The notes under the pieces were generated by a model. That model was not told where the DNA came from and did not search any database. It was given only the letters and a program-made list of their open reading frames with translations. A stretch of DNA of 64,000 nucleotides from JBFMCC01 sp037445635 (GTDB lineage: Bacteria > Chloroflexota > Anaerolineae > Anaerolineales > Villigracilaceae), in the NCBI GenBank assembly GCA_037445635.1, contig JBBIKC010000006.1, positions 28,471 through 92,470 of the forward strand, in the 5' to 3' direction. A program made the position numbers and the translations under genes. This document shows, piece by piece, positions 39,935 through 48,515 of the stretch (positions within the stretch are counted from its first letter, which is position 1; the number at the start of each line of letters is the position of its first letter).

Positions 39935-42505
39935 ATGCAGCCCTCATTAGAGAAACTTCGTAAATTCTTCCGTCTCGAACACGAAAACGGCTACAACAAC
40001 ACCGCCATCATCGGCGGACTGGCCCAGATGCTGGATTTCTGGGAGGGCGAAGCCCGCGCCGACGGCATCGCCGAGGAGGTCATCCAGGCGGTCGTCTCGC
40101 GGCTGCGCTCGTACGAGAGTCTCAGCGCCGAAGGCCGCGCCGACTCGCTCAAGGGTTTATGGAAGCGCATTGGCGAGACATATCCCGAAGCCGCGCAAAA
40201 GCCTAAAGATCAACCTCGCCCTCACAGAGTCTCCCCCCGCGCCGGGGGGACGGAAGGAGAGGCGCGCCAGCCATCGTCCCCCCCTGCGGGGGGGATAAGA
40301 GGGGGGTCGCGCCCGCCTCAAAAACGGGAGCAGGCCGCGGGTCCCGGAAGAAGCGAGACCGCGCCCGGCGGCCGCACATCCGCCACGCCCGCCGCGCTCA
40401 ACGCCGCGCTGACCGTCCTGCAGGGTGTCGGTCCGCGCCACGCGCAGACCCTCGCCGAACTGGGCATGCACACGCTGGGCGACATGCTGTATTATTTCCC
40501 GCGCCGCTACGAAGATTACAGCCAGTTGAAACCGATCAAGAATTTGTGGATCAACGAGCAGGTGACCGTGATCGGCGCGGTGCAGTCGGTGGCCACGCGT
40601 CCAATCCGCGGCGGCAAAGCCAGCATCGTCGAGGCCGTTCTCACCGACGGGACCGGCGGACTGCGGCTCTCATGGTTCAACCAGCCATGGATGGCAAACC
40701 GCCTGAAGGTGGGCGAGGCCATTTCAGTCTCCGGCAAAGTGGAACAGTATCTCGGTCGTCTCGTCATAAACAATCCCGATTTCGAGCCGGTCGAGGCCGA
40801 GAATCTGCACACCAACCGCATTGTGCCCATTTATCCGCTCGCGGCCAAGATTACCCAGAAGTGGCTGCGCGGCATGATGAAACAGGTGGTCACCTATTGG
40901 GCGCCCGCGCTCACCGACCACCTGCCCGAAAGCATCAAGTCGGCGGGCGGGTTGATGGACCTCGGCCAGGCCATTTTGCAGGCGCACTTCCCCGATTCGC
41001 AGGATGCGCTCAAGGCCGCGCGCGAACGGCTGGCCTTCGACGAAATCTTCTTCCTGCAAATGGGCGTGCTTGGACAAAAACGCGACTGGCAGTCCGCCTC
41101 CGCGCGCCGCTTCGAAGCCCCGGACGAGTGGCTGGGCGCGCGTTTAAACAGCCTGCCCTTCACTTTGACCGGCGCGCAGTCCCGCGCCATCGAAGACATC
41201 CGCCGCGACCTTTCCTCGGGCAAACCGATGAACCGACTCCTGCAAGGCGACGTGGGCTCTGGCAAGACGGTCGTTGCCGCGCTGGCCGCGGCGATGATCA
41301 CCCGCGAGGGCGCGCAGGCCGCGGTCATGGCGCCCACTTCGATTCTGGCGGAACAACACTTTCGTAATTTCAGCAACTTCTTTGCCGCTTTGGAGTCCGA
41401 CGGCTCGCCGTCGGATTCACAGGAGCGAGGTGCGCAGGATCTTGCTCCTGCAGTCCAAAGTGTGAGATTGTTGGTGGGCGATACGCCCGAATCCGAAAAG
41501 GCCGAAATCCGCGAAGGACTGGCGAACGGCACGATCAAAGTCGTCGTCGGTACGCACGCGTTGATCGAGGACCCCGTCACGTTCGCCGATTTACAACTCG
41601 TGGTGATTGACGAACAGCATCGCTTCGGCGTCGAACAGCGCGCCGCGCTGCGAAGCAAGGGCACCAATCCGCACCTGCTGGTGATGACGGCCACGCCCAT
41701 CCCGCGCTCGCTGGCATTGACCATCTACGGCGACCTCGACCTCTCGGTGATGGACGAAATGCCTGCAGGCCGCCAGCCGATTGCTACCTACGTGTTGACC
41801 CCGCGCGAGCGCGAGCGCGCCTACAGCCTGATTCGCTCGCAGATCAAGGACGGACGGCAGGCGTTCATCATCTATCCGCTGATTGACGAAAGCGATAAAT
41901 CGCAATCCCGCGCCGCGGTGGATGATCACGCCGCGCTCTCGAAGGATGTCTTCCCCGAGTTCAAGGTCGGCCTCCTGCACGGGCGCATGAGACCCGACGA
42001 GAAGGACGCGGTCATGCTCAAGTTCCGCGACGGCGAGTATCACATCCTGGTCTCGACCACCGTCGTCGAGGTCGGTGTGGATGTGCCCAATGCGACCGTC
42101 ATGCTGATCGAAGGCGCGGACCGATTCGGTCTTGCCCAACTTCATCAACTGCGCGGACGCGTCGGCCGCGGCGCGGCGCAATCCTACTGCCTGCTCATCC
42201 CCGACCACGAGGACGATATCGAGAACGAGCGCCTGCAGGCCATGGCCGAGACCAACGACGGTTTCATCCTCGCCGACCGCGACCTGCACCAGCGCGGCCC
42301 GGGCGAATTCCTCGGCACGCGGCAATCGGGATACACCTCCGGTCTGCGCATGGCCAGCCTCACCGATATTGCCCTCATCGAGAAGGCGCGCGCCCAGGCG
42401 CAGTCGTTGTTCGAGATGGATGCCAACCTCGAACAACCCGAACATAAGTTGCTTGCGGAAGCCCTTGGTAGATTCTGGGGTGCGGGCAAGGGAGATGTTT
42501 CGTAA
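39935..42505 (+). CDS. recG: ATP-dependent DNA helicase RecG
   Basis: An 856-aa branch-migration helicase for stalled forks and recombination. After a wedge domain (VGPRHAQTLAELG), helicase motifs follow: Walker A LLQGDVGSGKTVVA, MAPTSILAEQHF, VVIDEQHRFG (a DEQH box), VMTATPIPRSLALT, VSTTVVEVGVDVPNAT and HQLRGRVGRG. Two extra segments are repeat-derived: residues about 95-127 (SPRAGGTEGEARQ, PPAGGIRGG) and about 486-508 (ESDGSPSDSQERGAQ). Both are in frame. It precedes coaD. Confidence 0.96.
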   Translation: MQPSLEKLRKFFRLEHENGYNNTAIIGGLAQMLDFWEGEARADGIAEEVIQAVVSRLRSYESLSAEGRADSLKGLWKRIGETYPEAAQKPKDQPRPHRVSPRAGGTEGEARQPSSPPAGGIRGGSRPPQKREQAAGPGRSETAPGGRTSATPAALNAALTVLQGVGPRHAQTLAELGMHTLGDMLYYFPRRYEDYSQLKPIKNLWINEQVTVIGAVQSVATRPIRGGKASIVEAVLTDGTGGLRLSWFNQPWMANRLKVGEAISVSGKVEQYLGRLVINNPDFEPVEAENLHTNRIVPIYPLAAKITQKWLRGMMKQVVTYWAPALTDHLPESIKSAGGLMDLGQAILQAHFPDSQDALKAARERLAFDEIFFLQMGVLGQKRDWQSASARRFEAPDEWLGARLNSLPFTLTGAQSRAIEDIRRDLSSGKPMNRLLQGDVGSGKTVVAALAAAMITREGAQAAVMAPTSILAEQHFRNFSNFFAALESDGSPSDSQERGAQDLAPAVQSVRLLVGDTPESEKAEIREGLANGTIKVVVGTHALIEDPVTFADLQLVVIDEQHRFGVEQRAALRSKGTNPHLLVMTATPIPRSLALTIYGDLDLSVMDEMPAGRQPIATYVLTPRERERAYSLIRSQIKDGRQAFIIYPLIDESDKSQSRAAVDDHAALSKDVFPEFKVGLLHGRMRPDEKDAVMLKFRDGEYHILVSTTVVEVGVDVPNATVMLIEGADRFGLAQLHQLRGRVGRGAAQSYCLLIPDHEDDIENERLQAMAETNDGFILADRDLHQRGPGEFLGTRQSGYTSGLRMASLTDIALIEKARAQAQSLFEMDANLEQPEHKLLAEALGRFWGAGKGDVS

Positions 42506-42512
42506 TTTTCGT

Positions 42513-42563
42513 AGGGGCAGGCTTATATGTCCGTCCTTGACAGACACATAGGTCTGCCCCTGC
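42513..42563. repeat. Imperfect palindrome between recG and coaD
   Basis: GGGGCAG, TATGT and GTC on the left face GAC, CATA and CTGCCCC on the right around CTTGA. It may serve as a weak terminator, but looks like another dispersed palindrome. Confidence 0.65.
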
Positions 42564-42581
42564 CAGCAACGGAGAACAAAT

Positions 42582-43097
42582 TTGGTCAAAGCACTATTTC
42601 CCGGCACATTCGATCCCATCCATTACGGCCACATGGACATTGCCCGCCGCGCCTCGCGCCTGTTCGACGAGGTGGTCATGGCCGTCTACGACAAGCCGCT
42701 GAAGAGCCTGCTGTTCACGCCCGAGGAGCGCATCGCGCTGGTCAGCCAGGCGTTTGCAGACAACCTCAAGATCAGCGTGACCGGCTACTCCGGCCTGACC
42801 GTGGACTTCTGCCGCAAGGTCGGGGCGCAGGTCATTGTGCGCGGCCTGCGCGTCTTCTCGGACTTCGAGTTCGAGTTCCGCATGGCGCTGGCGAATCATC
42901 GTCTCGCCGAGGACATCGAGATCGTGGCGCTCATCACCGCCGAGGAACACACCTTCCTCTCTTCGAGCACCGTGCGCGAGATCGCCATGCTGGGCGGTGA
43001 CGTGTCCAGCATGGTCCCGCCGTTCGTGGCGGAAGCTTTGAAACACAAGATCAGCAACGGCGACCACCAGCCTCCGCCCAACGCACTTCGAGACTAA
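42582..43097 (+). CDS. coaD: Phosphopantetheine adenylyltransferase
   Basis: A 171-aa enzyme of coenzyme A synthesis. It has FPGTFDPIHYGHMD with the HxGH nucleotidyl-transfer motif, RGLRVFSDFEFEF and the SSSTVRE loop. The start is TTG (42582) with GGAG 7 nt before; no ATG or GTG fits the family N-terminus. Length is slightly above normal because of the C-terminal tail. Confidence 0.95.
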   Translation: MVKALFPGTFDPIHYGHMDIARRASRLFDEVVMAVYDKPLKSLLFTPEERIALVSQAFADNLKISVTGYSGLTVDFCRKVGAQVIVRGLRVFSDFEFEFRMALANHRLAEDIEIVALITAEEHTFLSSSTVREIAMLGGDVSSMVPPFVAEALKHKISNGDHQPPPNALRD

Positions 43098-43140
43098 AAA
43101 TGCGTTAGAATAACGGCAATCCGTTCCATCGGAGGAGCCA

Positions 43141-43626
43141 ATGGACATCCTGCACTTAATTGACCGCCTCGAAGAACTCTTCAACCAGGGCCGATCTGTC
43201 CCGCTCACGCATAACGTGATGGTGGACGAGGATAAAATGCTGGATATCATTGACCAGATGCGCATCGCTATCCCGGAAGAAGTCAAGAAAGCCCAGCAGT
43301 TGCTGGCGCAAAGGGATCGCATCATGGCGCAGGCGCAGGAGGAGGCCAACCGCACAGTGGACATTGCCCGCCAGAAGGCCAATGAACTGGTCCAGAAGGA
43401 TCCGATTGTGCAGGAGGCCCAGCGCCGCGGCGAACAGATCCTCAGCCAGGCGCGCGCCGACGCGGATGCCACCCGCCGCGAAGCGGATAATTACGTCATG
43501 GATACCCTTGCCCACCTGCAATCTGAAATGGAACGATTGCTCAATCAAGTGCGGAATGGAATCCGTACCATCGAGGAAGACCAAATGCGTCGCACTTCCG
43601 TCCCGCCGCAGACGCTCGAAAAATAG
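43141..43626 (+). CDS. Coiled-coil protein (DivIVA/F-type subunit b-like)
   Basis: A 161-aa, almost wholly helical protein with a long charged heptad stretch at about 50-145 (AQEEANRTVDIARQKANELV and on). There is no membrane helix. The start has GGAGGAGCCA before it. Similar proteins follow coaD in other Chloroflexi and Actinobacteria-type clusters and are annotated as ATPase or septation-like; the role is not established. Confidence 0.7.
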   Translation: MDILHLIDRLEELFNQGRSVPLTHNVMVDEDKMLDIIDQMRIAIPEEVKKAQQLLAQRDRIMAQAQEEANRTVDIARQKANELVQKDPIVQEAQRRGEQILSQARADADATRREADNYVMDTLAHLQSEMERLLNQVRNGIRTIEEDQMRRTSVPPQTLEK

Positions 43627-43630
43627 ATAA

Positions 43631-43657
43631 CCGCCCCCGTTCGCAAGACGGGGGCGG
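43631..43657. terminator. Hairpin between convergent genes
   Basis: A 10-bp perfect stem CCGCCCCCGT / ACGGGGGCGG, loop TCGCAAG. It lies between convergent genes but lacks a T-run on either strand, so its terminator role is likely but not certain. Confidence 0.6.
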
Positions 43658-43691
43658 AACGCTTAACCGTTGTGTAAAACGCTTCCCGCCC

Positions 43692-44771
43692 TTAATTTCC
43701 CTTTGCGTTCCTCCTCTCTTCGCGGTGAGCAGATGCCTCGGCCGGGAATCCAAACCAGGGACGCAGACGCGGATTGAGGTGAATCCCCATTTCGTAAAAC
43801 AGCACCGGGAAGAGTATTCCGCTCGAGAAAGCCAGCGCAATCGTCGGGTCGGTGGGGAGGCCGAGACGGGCGAACTTGATCCCCATCGCCTCCTGAACCG
43901 GGACGTGGAAGATCAGGATCACCAGCGAAATCCTGCCCAGATAACTGAACAGCCGCGTCAGCCATGCTGAATGGTCTTCGATCAACTTGGAAAGCGAAAG
44001 CACCGCGCAGATTCCAATTAACGCCTCGGCGGTGTTGATCCACAGGGAGGAATAGGTGCGGGTGTTGAAATCGATCGGTGCGTCGGTCATCAGGTTGAAC
44101 GCAATCAACAGCCCGAACGATGCCAACAGCGTCAGTGGCGAAGAGAAAAAACCTTCCAGCGGTTTCTGGTTCACTTCGTAACCCAGCAAAAAGAAAAATC
44201 CGCTTGCCAGCAGGAGATCGAGGCTGAACGGCAGGCCGTTCAACGTCCGTTCGCTGAACGGCGCCAGCGAGAACGGCATGAAGTATTTCATCGTCGCCAC
44301 GCCCAGCGCCAGCATTCCGAACAGCGCGAGCAGCCTCAGCCAGAGCCAGGGGACGCGTTCGAACAACACGTGCCAGGCCGCAAACGCAAACAGGTTCACC
44401 GCGAACAGGTGTGGGATGAACCACAACTGCACCCAGTCCAGATAGAAACCGTTGGCGTAAAGCGACTTGGCGATCCGCCCCAGCATGACCGGGAAGGTCA
44501 TGTTCCCGAATCCCGCCTCGAACAGGTAAATGGCAAAAATGATGAACAGAAACGGCTTGAGCAGACTGTCGAAGCGGCGTTTCAGTAAATCCCGAAACGG
44601 CCGTTCGGGCTTGAAGAACATGCCCGACAAAAAGAAAAACAGCGGGATATGAAAAGAGTAAACAAACTTGTGCAGGAACGGATGATATTCGCTCAGGTCG
44701 TTATGCCCCAGTACGATCAGCAGGATTCCGATGCCCCTGGCGACGTCAATGTAAGCGATGCGCTTTTCCAT
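43692..44771 (-). CDS. Acyltransferase 3 family membrane protein
   Basis: A 359-aa membrane protein with about ten transmembrane helices. The N-terminus ends its first helix with YIDVARGIGILLIVLGHND, the family's hallmark with catalytic His, and HIPLFFFLSGMFFK follows. Such proteins acylate sugars or lipids at the outer face of the membrane. The last residues (ASAHREERRNAKGN) are read from a dispersed CTTTGCGTTCC..CTTCGCGGTGA repeat, so the C-terminus has been extended or replaced. Confidence 0.92.
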   Translation of the reverse strand: MEKRIAYIDVARGIGILLIVLGHNDLSEYHPFLHKFVYSFHIPLFFFLSGMFFKPERPFRDLLKRRFDSLLKPFLFIIFAIYLFEAGFGNMTFPVMLGRIAKSLYANGFYLDWVQLWFIPHLFAVNLFAFAAWHVLFERVPWLWLRLLALFGMLALGVATMKYFMPFSLAPFSERTLNGLPFSLDLLLASGFFFLLGYEVNQKPLEGFFSSPLTLLASFGLLIAFNLMTDAPIDFNTRTYSSLWINTAEALIGICAVLSLSKLIEDHSAWLTRLFSYLGRISLVILIFHVPVQEAMGIKFARLGLPTDPTIALAFSSGILFPVLFYEMGIHLNPRLRPWFGFPAEASAHREERRNAKGN

Positions 44772-44780
44772 GCGGCTATT

Positions 44781-45644
44781 TTATCCCGCGAACGCAAAAG
44801 TGGGCATGCCCTCGGTCTGCGTTTGGATTTGGAACAGCGCGCCCGAAAGCGGATATTGTTCGAGCGCGGTCTCTTCCAGGCCGACGCGGGCGGTGGTGAC
44901 GAACAGGAGGTCGCGCCGCGGCCCGCCAAAGACGCACGAACTGACGTGCGGCGCGGGGATGCGAATCTCCGCTTCTTTCCGACCCGCGGCCGGATTCCAT
45001 TTCGCGACGCGGCCCCCGCCCCACAGCGCGATCCACAGATTCCCCTCGAGGTCGGAGGTCATCCCATCGGGCCAGCCCATCGCCGCAGGGACTTCGATGA
45101 CCACGCGCGGGTTTGCAATATCGCCTGTATCGAGATCATAATCGAAGGCGCGGATCTGCCGTGTGGGTGTGTCAATGTAATAAAAAGTTTTATAGTCGGG
45201 ACTCCACGCAAGGCCGTTGGAGATTCGAATATGGTCGAGCAGTTTGCGCGGTCGTTTTCCTGCTTCGAGCGAATATAAATTTCCGCTGGCGGCTTTCTCG
45301 TTCATGTCCATCGTCCCTGCAAGGAAACGCCCGGCCGGGTCGCATTTGCCGTCGTTGAAGCGGTTGGAGGCGGGTTCGGCCACAGACGCGAGCAAAGCCT
45401 CTTTACCGGCGGTCAGATCAAGGGTCCAGAACGAAGCGTGCAGTGCGGCGGCGAGGCCGCCCTCGCGTCGCGGCGCGACGCATCCGACATATTCGTCCAA
45501 TTGCAGGAAGTCGTCGCGGCCATCCTTCCACGCGTGGACGCGCTTGCCGAGGATGTCCACCCAGTAGAGTGTCTGGGTTTTCTCGTCCCAGGCGGGGCCT
45601 TCGCCGAGGACCGTCTGAGCGTCGAGGAGGAGTTCGGCCTGCAT
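44781..45644 (-). CDS. SMP-30/gluconolactonase family protein
   Basis: A 287-aa six-bladed beta-propeller. Marks include LGEGPAWDEKTQTLYWVDI at the start, NRFNDGKCDPAGRF and GLAWSPDYKTFYYIDTPT with a metal-binding Asp. The family hydrolyses lactones; the substrate is not clear. Its start overlaps the CorA stop by one base (TAATG), so they are co-translated. Confidence 0.93.
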   Translation of the reverse strand: MQAELLLDAQTVLGEGPAWDEKTQTLYWVDILGKRVHAWKDGRDDFLQLDEYVGCVAPRREGGLAAALHASFWTLDLTAGKEALLASVAEPASNRFNDGKCDPAGRFLAGTMDMNEKAASGNLYSLEAGKRPRKLLDHIRISNGLAWSPDYKTFYYIDTPTRQIRAFDYDLDTGDIANPRVVIEVPAAMGWPDGMTSDLEGNLWIALWGGGRVAKWNPAAGRKEAEIRIPAPHVSSCVFGGPRRDLLFVTTARVGLEETALEQYPLSGALFQIQTQTEGMPTFAFAG

Positions 45645-46582
45645 TAGAACCAGTCGCGTTTGTAGAAGATGAAGGTGGCAATGGCCGTGAGGCCGATGGC
45701 AATGCCGAAGACGGTGAGGAAAGCCAGTGGATGATCCTCACCCGGCAGTTTGACGTTCATGCCATAGAAGGAGGCCACGATAGTGGGGAGGTTGAAGATG
45801 ATCGTGAGCGCCGCCAGCACTTTCATCACGCCGTTGAGGTTGTTGGAGATGATGGAGGCGAAGGCGTCCATCATGCCTGCCAGGATTTCGGTGGCGATGC
45901 TGGTCATCTGGATGGCCTGCTGGTTTTCGGTGAGCACATCCTCGAGCAGGTCGGCGTCCTCATCATATTGGTTGAAGAGTTTCATGCGCTGGACGCGTTC
46001 CATCATCACCTCGTTGGAGCGCAGCGCGGTGGCGAAGTAGGTGAGGGATTTCTGGTATTTGACCAGTTCGAGTACTTCGCGGTTGCGGGTGGATTTTTGC
46101 AATTGATCCTCGAGTGCTTCGGTGGTCTTGTTGATGTCGCGCAGGTGTCCCAGGTAGCGGACAGCGGTCTCGAGGAAGACATAGAGAACGAAGCGGTAAC
46201 GCTTGCCCGTCTTCAGGCCGCGATATTTTCCGTTGCACAAGGTCTGCAGAATGTCGGTCCCATGGCGGCAGACAGTGACGATGACCCCGTCCACGATGAT
46301 GATACCCAGTGGGATGGTCGTGTAGGGTACGTCCACGTTCTCGCCCTGGAAGTGGGGGATGCGGAGGAGAATGAAGGTATAGCCCTCGTCCTCGTCGCGC
46401 TCGATGCGTGCCATTTCGTCGAGGTCGAGGGAGTAGTTGATGAGGTCGGGAAAGATTTTCAGTTCTTCGGTTAAGTACTTAATCTCATCGGGCGTCGGGT
46501 CAACCACATTGACCCAGGCTCCAGTAACGGCCTCTTCCAGACGGATGAGTCCCTGTTCGCCGGTTTTGTAGTTGGTAATCAT
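45644..46582 (-). CDS. corA: CorA family magnesium/cobalt transporter
   Basis: A 312-aa protein with a large cytoplasmic N-terminal domain and two C-terminal helices. The first helix ends in SFYGMNVKLPGE, the GMN selectivity motif (here YGMNV rather than YGMNF); the last residues KRDWF face the cytoplasm. It forms a pentameric Mg2+ channel. It leads the corA-SMP30 unit. Confidence 0.94.
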   Translation of the reverse strand: MITNYKTGEQGLIRLEEAVTGAWVNVVDPTPDEIKYLTEELKIFPDLINYSLDLDEMARIERDEDEGYTFILLRIPHFQGENVDVPYTTIPLGIIIVDGVIVTVCRHGTDILQTLCNGKYRGLKTGKRYRFVLYVFLETAVRYLGHLRDINKTTEALEDQLQKSTRNREVLELVKYQKSLTYFATALRSNEVMMERVQRMKLFNQYDEDADLLEDVLTENQQAIQMTSIATEILAGMMDAFASIISNNLNGVMKVLAALTIIFNLPTIVASFYGMNVKLPGEDHPLAFLTVFGIAIGLTAIATFIFYKRDWF

Positions 46583-46874
46583 GGACAGCCTCCTGCAACT
46601 GAGTTTCCACCACGCAGGAGGCGCGCCGCGCCCTACGTGATGCAGTTTCGATTTAGAGTAAACGCGTGCCGTCCGCCCAGTCTGGTACTGGGCGGCTGTT
46701 TGTCCGCAGAATCAGAAAGGTCGCTCTCGGTTACGGGATACATCTCGATTCCTTGCCAGCGGTTACGTTTTCTGGCAGGGCAATTTTACGACTCTTGGAC
46801 GGAATGCACAACCGTTTGGGGTAAATCGTTTTGATAAGGAAATCATATGGTGATGAAATTGCAACGGATCCATC
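46583..46874. other. Intergenic region
   Basis: No gene is supported. Two hairpins are seen: CCGCCCAG/CTGGGCGG at about 46675-46695 and CCTTGCCAG/CTGGCAGGG at about 46753-46782. They may be terminators or remains of repeats. It separates divergent genes. Confidence 0.5.
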
Positions 46875-46903
46875 TTGACTTAATGGAACATTTGTTCTAT
46901 ACT
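46875..46903 (+). promoter_or_regulatory. Sigma70-type promoter
   Basis: TTGACT, 17 nt, TATACT. The expected start is about 46910, giving a leader of about 29 nt with an AAGGAGG site. It is the best promoter in the window. Confidence 0.85.
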
Positions 46904-46938
46904 TTTGGCGGTTATTGGTTCTGCTGAAGGAGGCCCGT

Positions 46939-47661
46939 ATGAACCGCTCTTTCCCAATCCAACTGTTGCCATTCCTTAAAGGCGCCAGCCTGAAGCGCGG
47001 CGCCATCTTCGGGACGATCCTGGTGGCCGCGTTGCTGTCCTTCGAGGTGTTCAATTTTTCCACCACATCGTTTGCATTAAACGATATGCTCGGCAACCTG
47101 ACCTTCGCCGGTGTACGCTGGTCCACCATCCTGGCGATTGCCTTCTGCGGCATTGACTTTGCGGGAATCGCCCGCATCTTTACCCCGGAGAAGGGCCGCG
47201 ACGAACCGGTCGAGATCTGGTATCTGTTCGGGGCGTGGCTGCTGGCGGCGGGCTTCAACGCCGCGCTGACCTGGTGGGGCATCTCGGTGGCCGTTGTCAA
47301 TCATCAGGCCGAAGGCAGCGTCTTGCTCAGCCAGGCAACGCTGACCAAGGGGGTGCCGGTCTTCGTGGCGGCGATGGTATGGCTGATCCGCGTGTTGATC
47401 ATCGGAACGTTTTCCGTGGCCGGTGAGCGGCTGTTTACGCTCGACGAGACGCGTTCCTCGAATTCGTTCCGCCGCTCGTCTGCTATGAATGAGCGTATGC
47501 CCGCGCGCGGCACTTCCATCCCGTCCAATGCCTTTGTCCGCCCTGCACCGAGGCCGTCCACCCCGGCGATCACGCGCAACCCCGTCCGCCAGGAGCCGAC
47601 CTATCACCCTGTTGGATTGTCGGCTGGGGCCAGCGAAGAAAACCCGGGTACGCGGAGGTAA
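46939..47661 (+). CDS. Hypothetical membrane protein
   Basis: A 240-aa protein. Four hydrophobic segments lie at about 22-40, 54-72, 95-115 and 143-165, then a hydrophilic, Arg/Pro/Ser-rich tail (about 175-240) that should be cytoplasmic. The promoter and AAGGAGG site place the start at 46939. No family is recognised. The strong promoter suggests steady or high expression. Confidence 0.75.
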   Translation: MNRSFPIQLLPFLKGASLKRGAIFGTILVAALLSFEVFNFSTTSFALNDMLGNLTFAGVRWSTILAIAFCGIDFAGIARIFTPEKGRDEPVEIWYLFGAWLLAAGFNAALTWWGISVAVVNHQAEGSVLLSQATLTKGVPVFVAAMVWLIRVLIIGTFSVAGERLFTLDETRSSNSFRRSSAMNERMPARGTSIPSNAFVRPAPRPSTPAITRNPVRQEPTYHPVGLSAGASEENPGTRR

Positions 47662-47753
47662 TTCCCGTCGTCGTTTCGATGGGCAGGCCCAAGTCCAGGA
47701 ATGAACGGGGGCGATGTCCAAAGCGGAGGTCAAGCCGGAGCGCGGCTTGCGAG

Positions 47754-48515
47754 TTACGATTCTCTGGGGCGAAAGACTGACAGGTAAGCGAGCGCGTGAT
47801 AACCGGCGCGGCGATACAGGCTCATGGACATCTCGGAGGGGATGAGCGCCATACGCTTCAGACCCAGCGCATGGGCTTCGCGATGGATGCGTTTGAGCAG
47901 GGCGGTGGCGATGCCGCGCTTGCGGAAGACGGGGGAGGTGTACATCTGGTTGATGTAGCCGACGCCGTCATATATCGTGACCAGTTGCGCCCAGCCGACG
48001 GCGCGGTGTTCCATCTGAGCGTAATAGTTGTAGATGTGCGGTTCGCCGAGCGTCTGTGGCGGGATGTGTTCGCCATGTTCGGCCAGGGATCGGTTGGCGA
48101 AATTGATGTGATCAATGTTTTCGACCTTGTGGACATGCAGGAGGCCTCCATGCGTGACGACCGGCAGGCTGCGTCCCAGGATCGGGCTGGTGTGGACGAG
48201 GTCGTAGCCGAGGGCGTTGTAACGGTATTTCAGCCCGGTATCCGACGGCGTAGGGTGGAAGACGTTGATGACGTAACGTTTGCCGCGCAGTTTTGGATAG
48301 GAGAGAATCGCTTTCTGGATGTTGAGCGGGTCGTTGTCGAAGGCAAGCACCTCCATCTCGAAGGAGGCGATGGGCGCGGAGCCGTAATCCGAGATGCCGA
48401 TGGTGCCGAGGTCTTCGTAAGTCGAGTTGAACGTGACCTGGTAAACGTAGTTGTACGAGGCGATCATGGCCTCGATAGCCCACGCACCGCGCGCGGGCAG
48501 GCGCGGGTCGGTCAT
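47754..48515 (-). CDS. GNAT family acetyltransferase
   Basis: A 253-aa protein; the C-terminal GNAT domain includes INQMYTSPVFRKRGIATALL (the acetyl-CoA loop) and ends LYRRAGYHALAYLSVFRP. The N-terminal half is specific and not recognised. The ATG at 48515 overlaps the previous stop as ATGA. A longer reading in the same frame to 49076 lies across the neighbouring gene and is not real. Confidence 0.87.
   Translation of the reverse strand: MTDPRLPARGAWAIEAMIASYNYVYQVTFNSTYEDLGTIGISDYGSAPIASFEMEVLAFDNDPLNIQKAILSYPKLRGKRYVINVFHPTPSDTGLKYRYNALGYDLVHTSPILGRSLPVVTHGGLLHVHKVENIDHINFANRSLAEHGEHIPPQTLGEPHIYNYYAQMEHRAVGWAQLVTIYDGVGYINQMYTSPVFRKRGIATALLKRIHREAHALGLKRMALIPSEMSMSLYRRAGYHALAYLSVFRPRES

Noticed and set aside
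46637..46834. A 65-codon frame between corA and the membrane protein gene
   Set aside because: No ribosome site, no motif, and it spans two hairpins; its composition is not coding-like.
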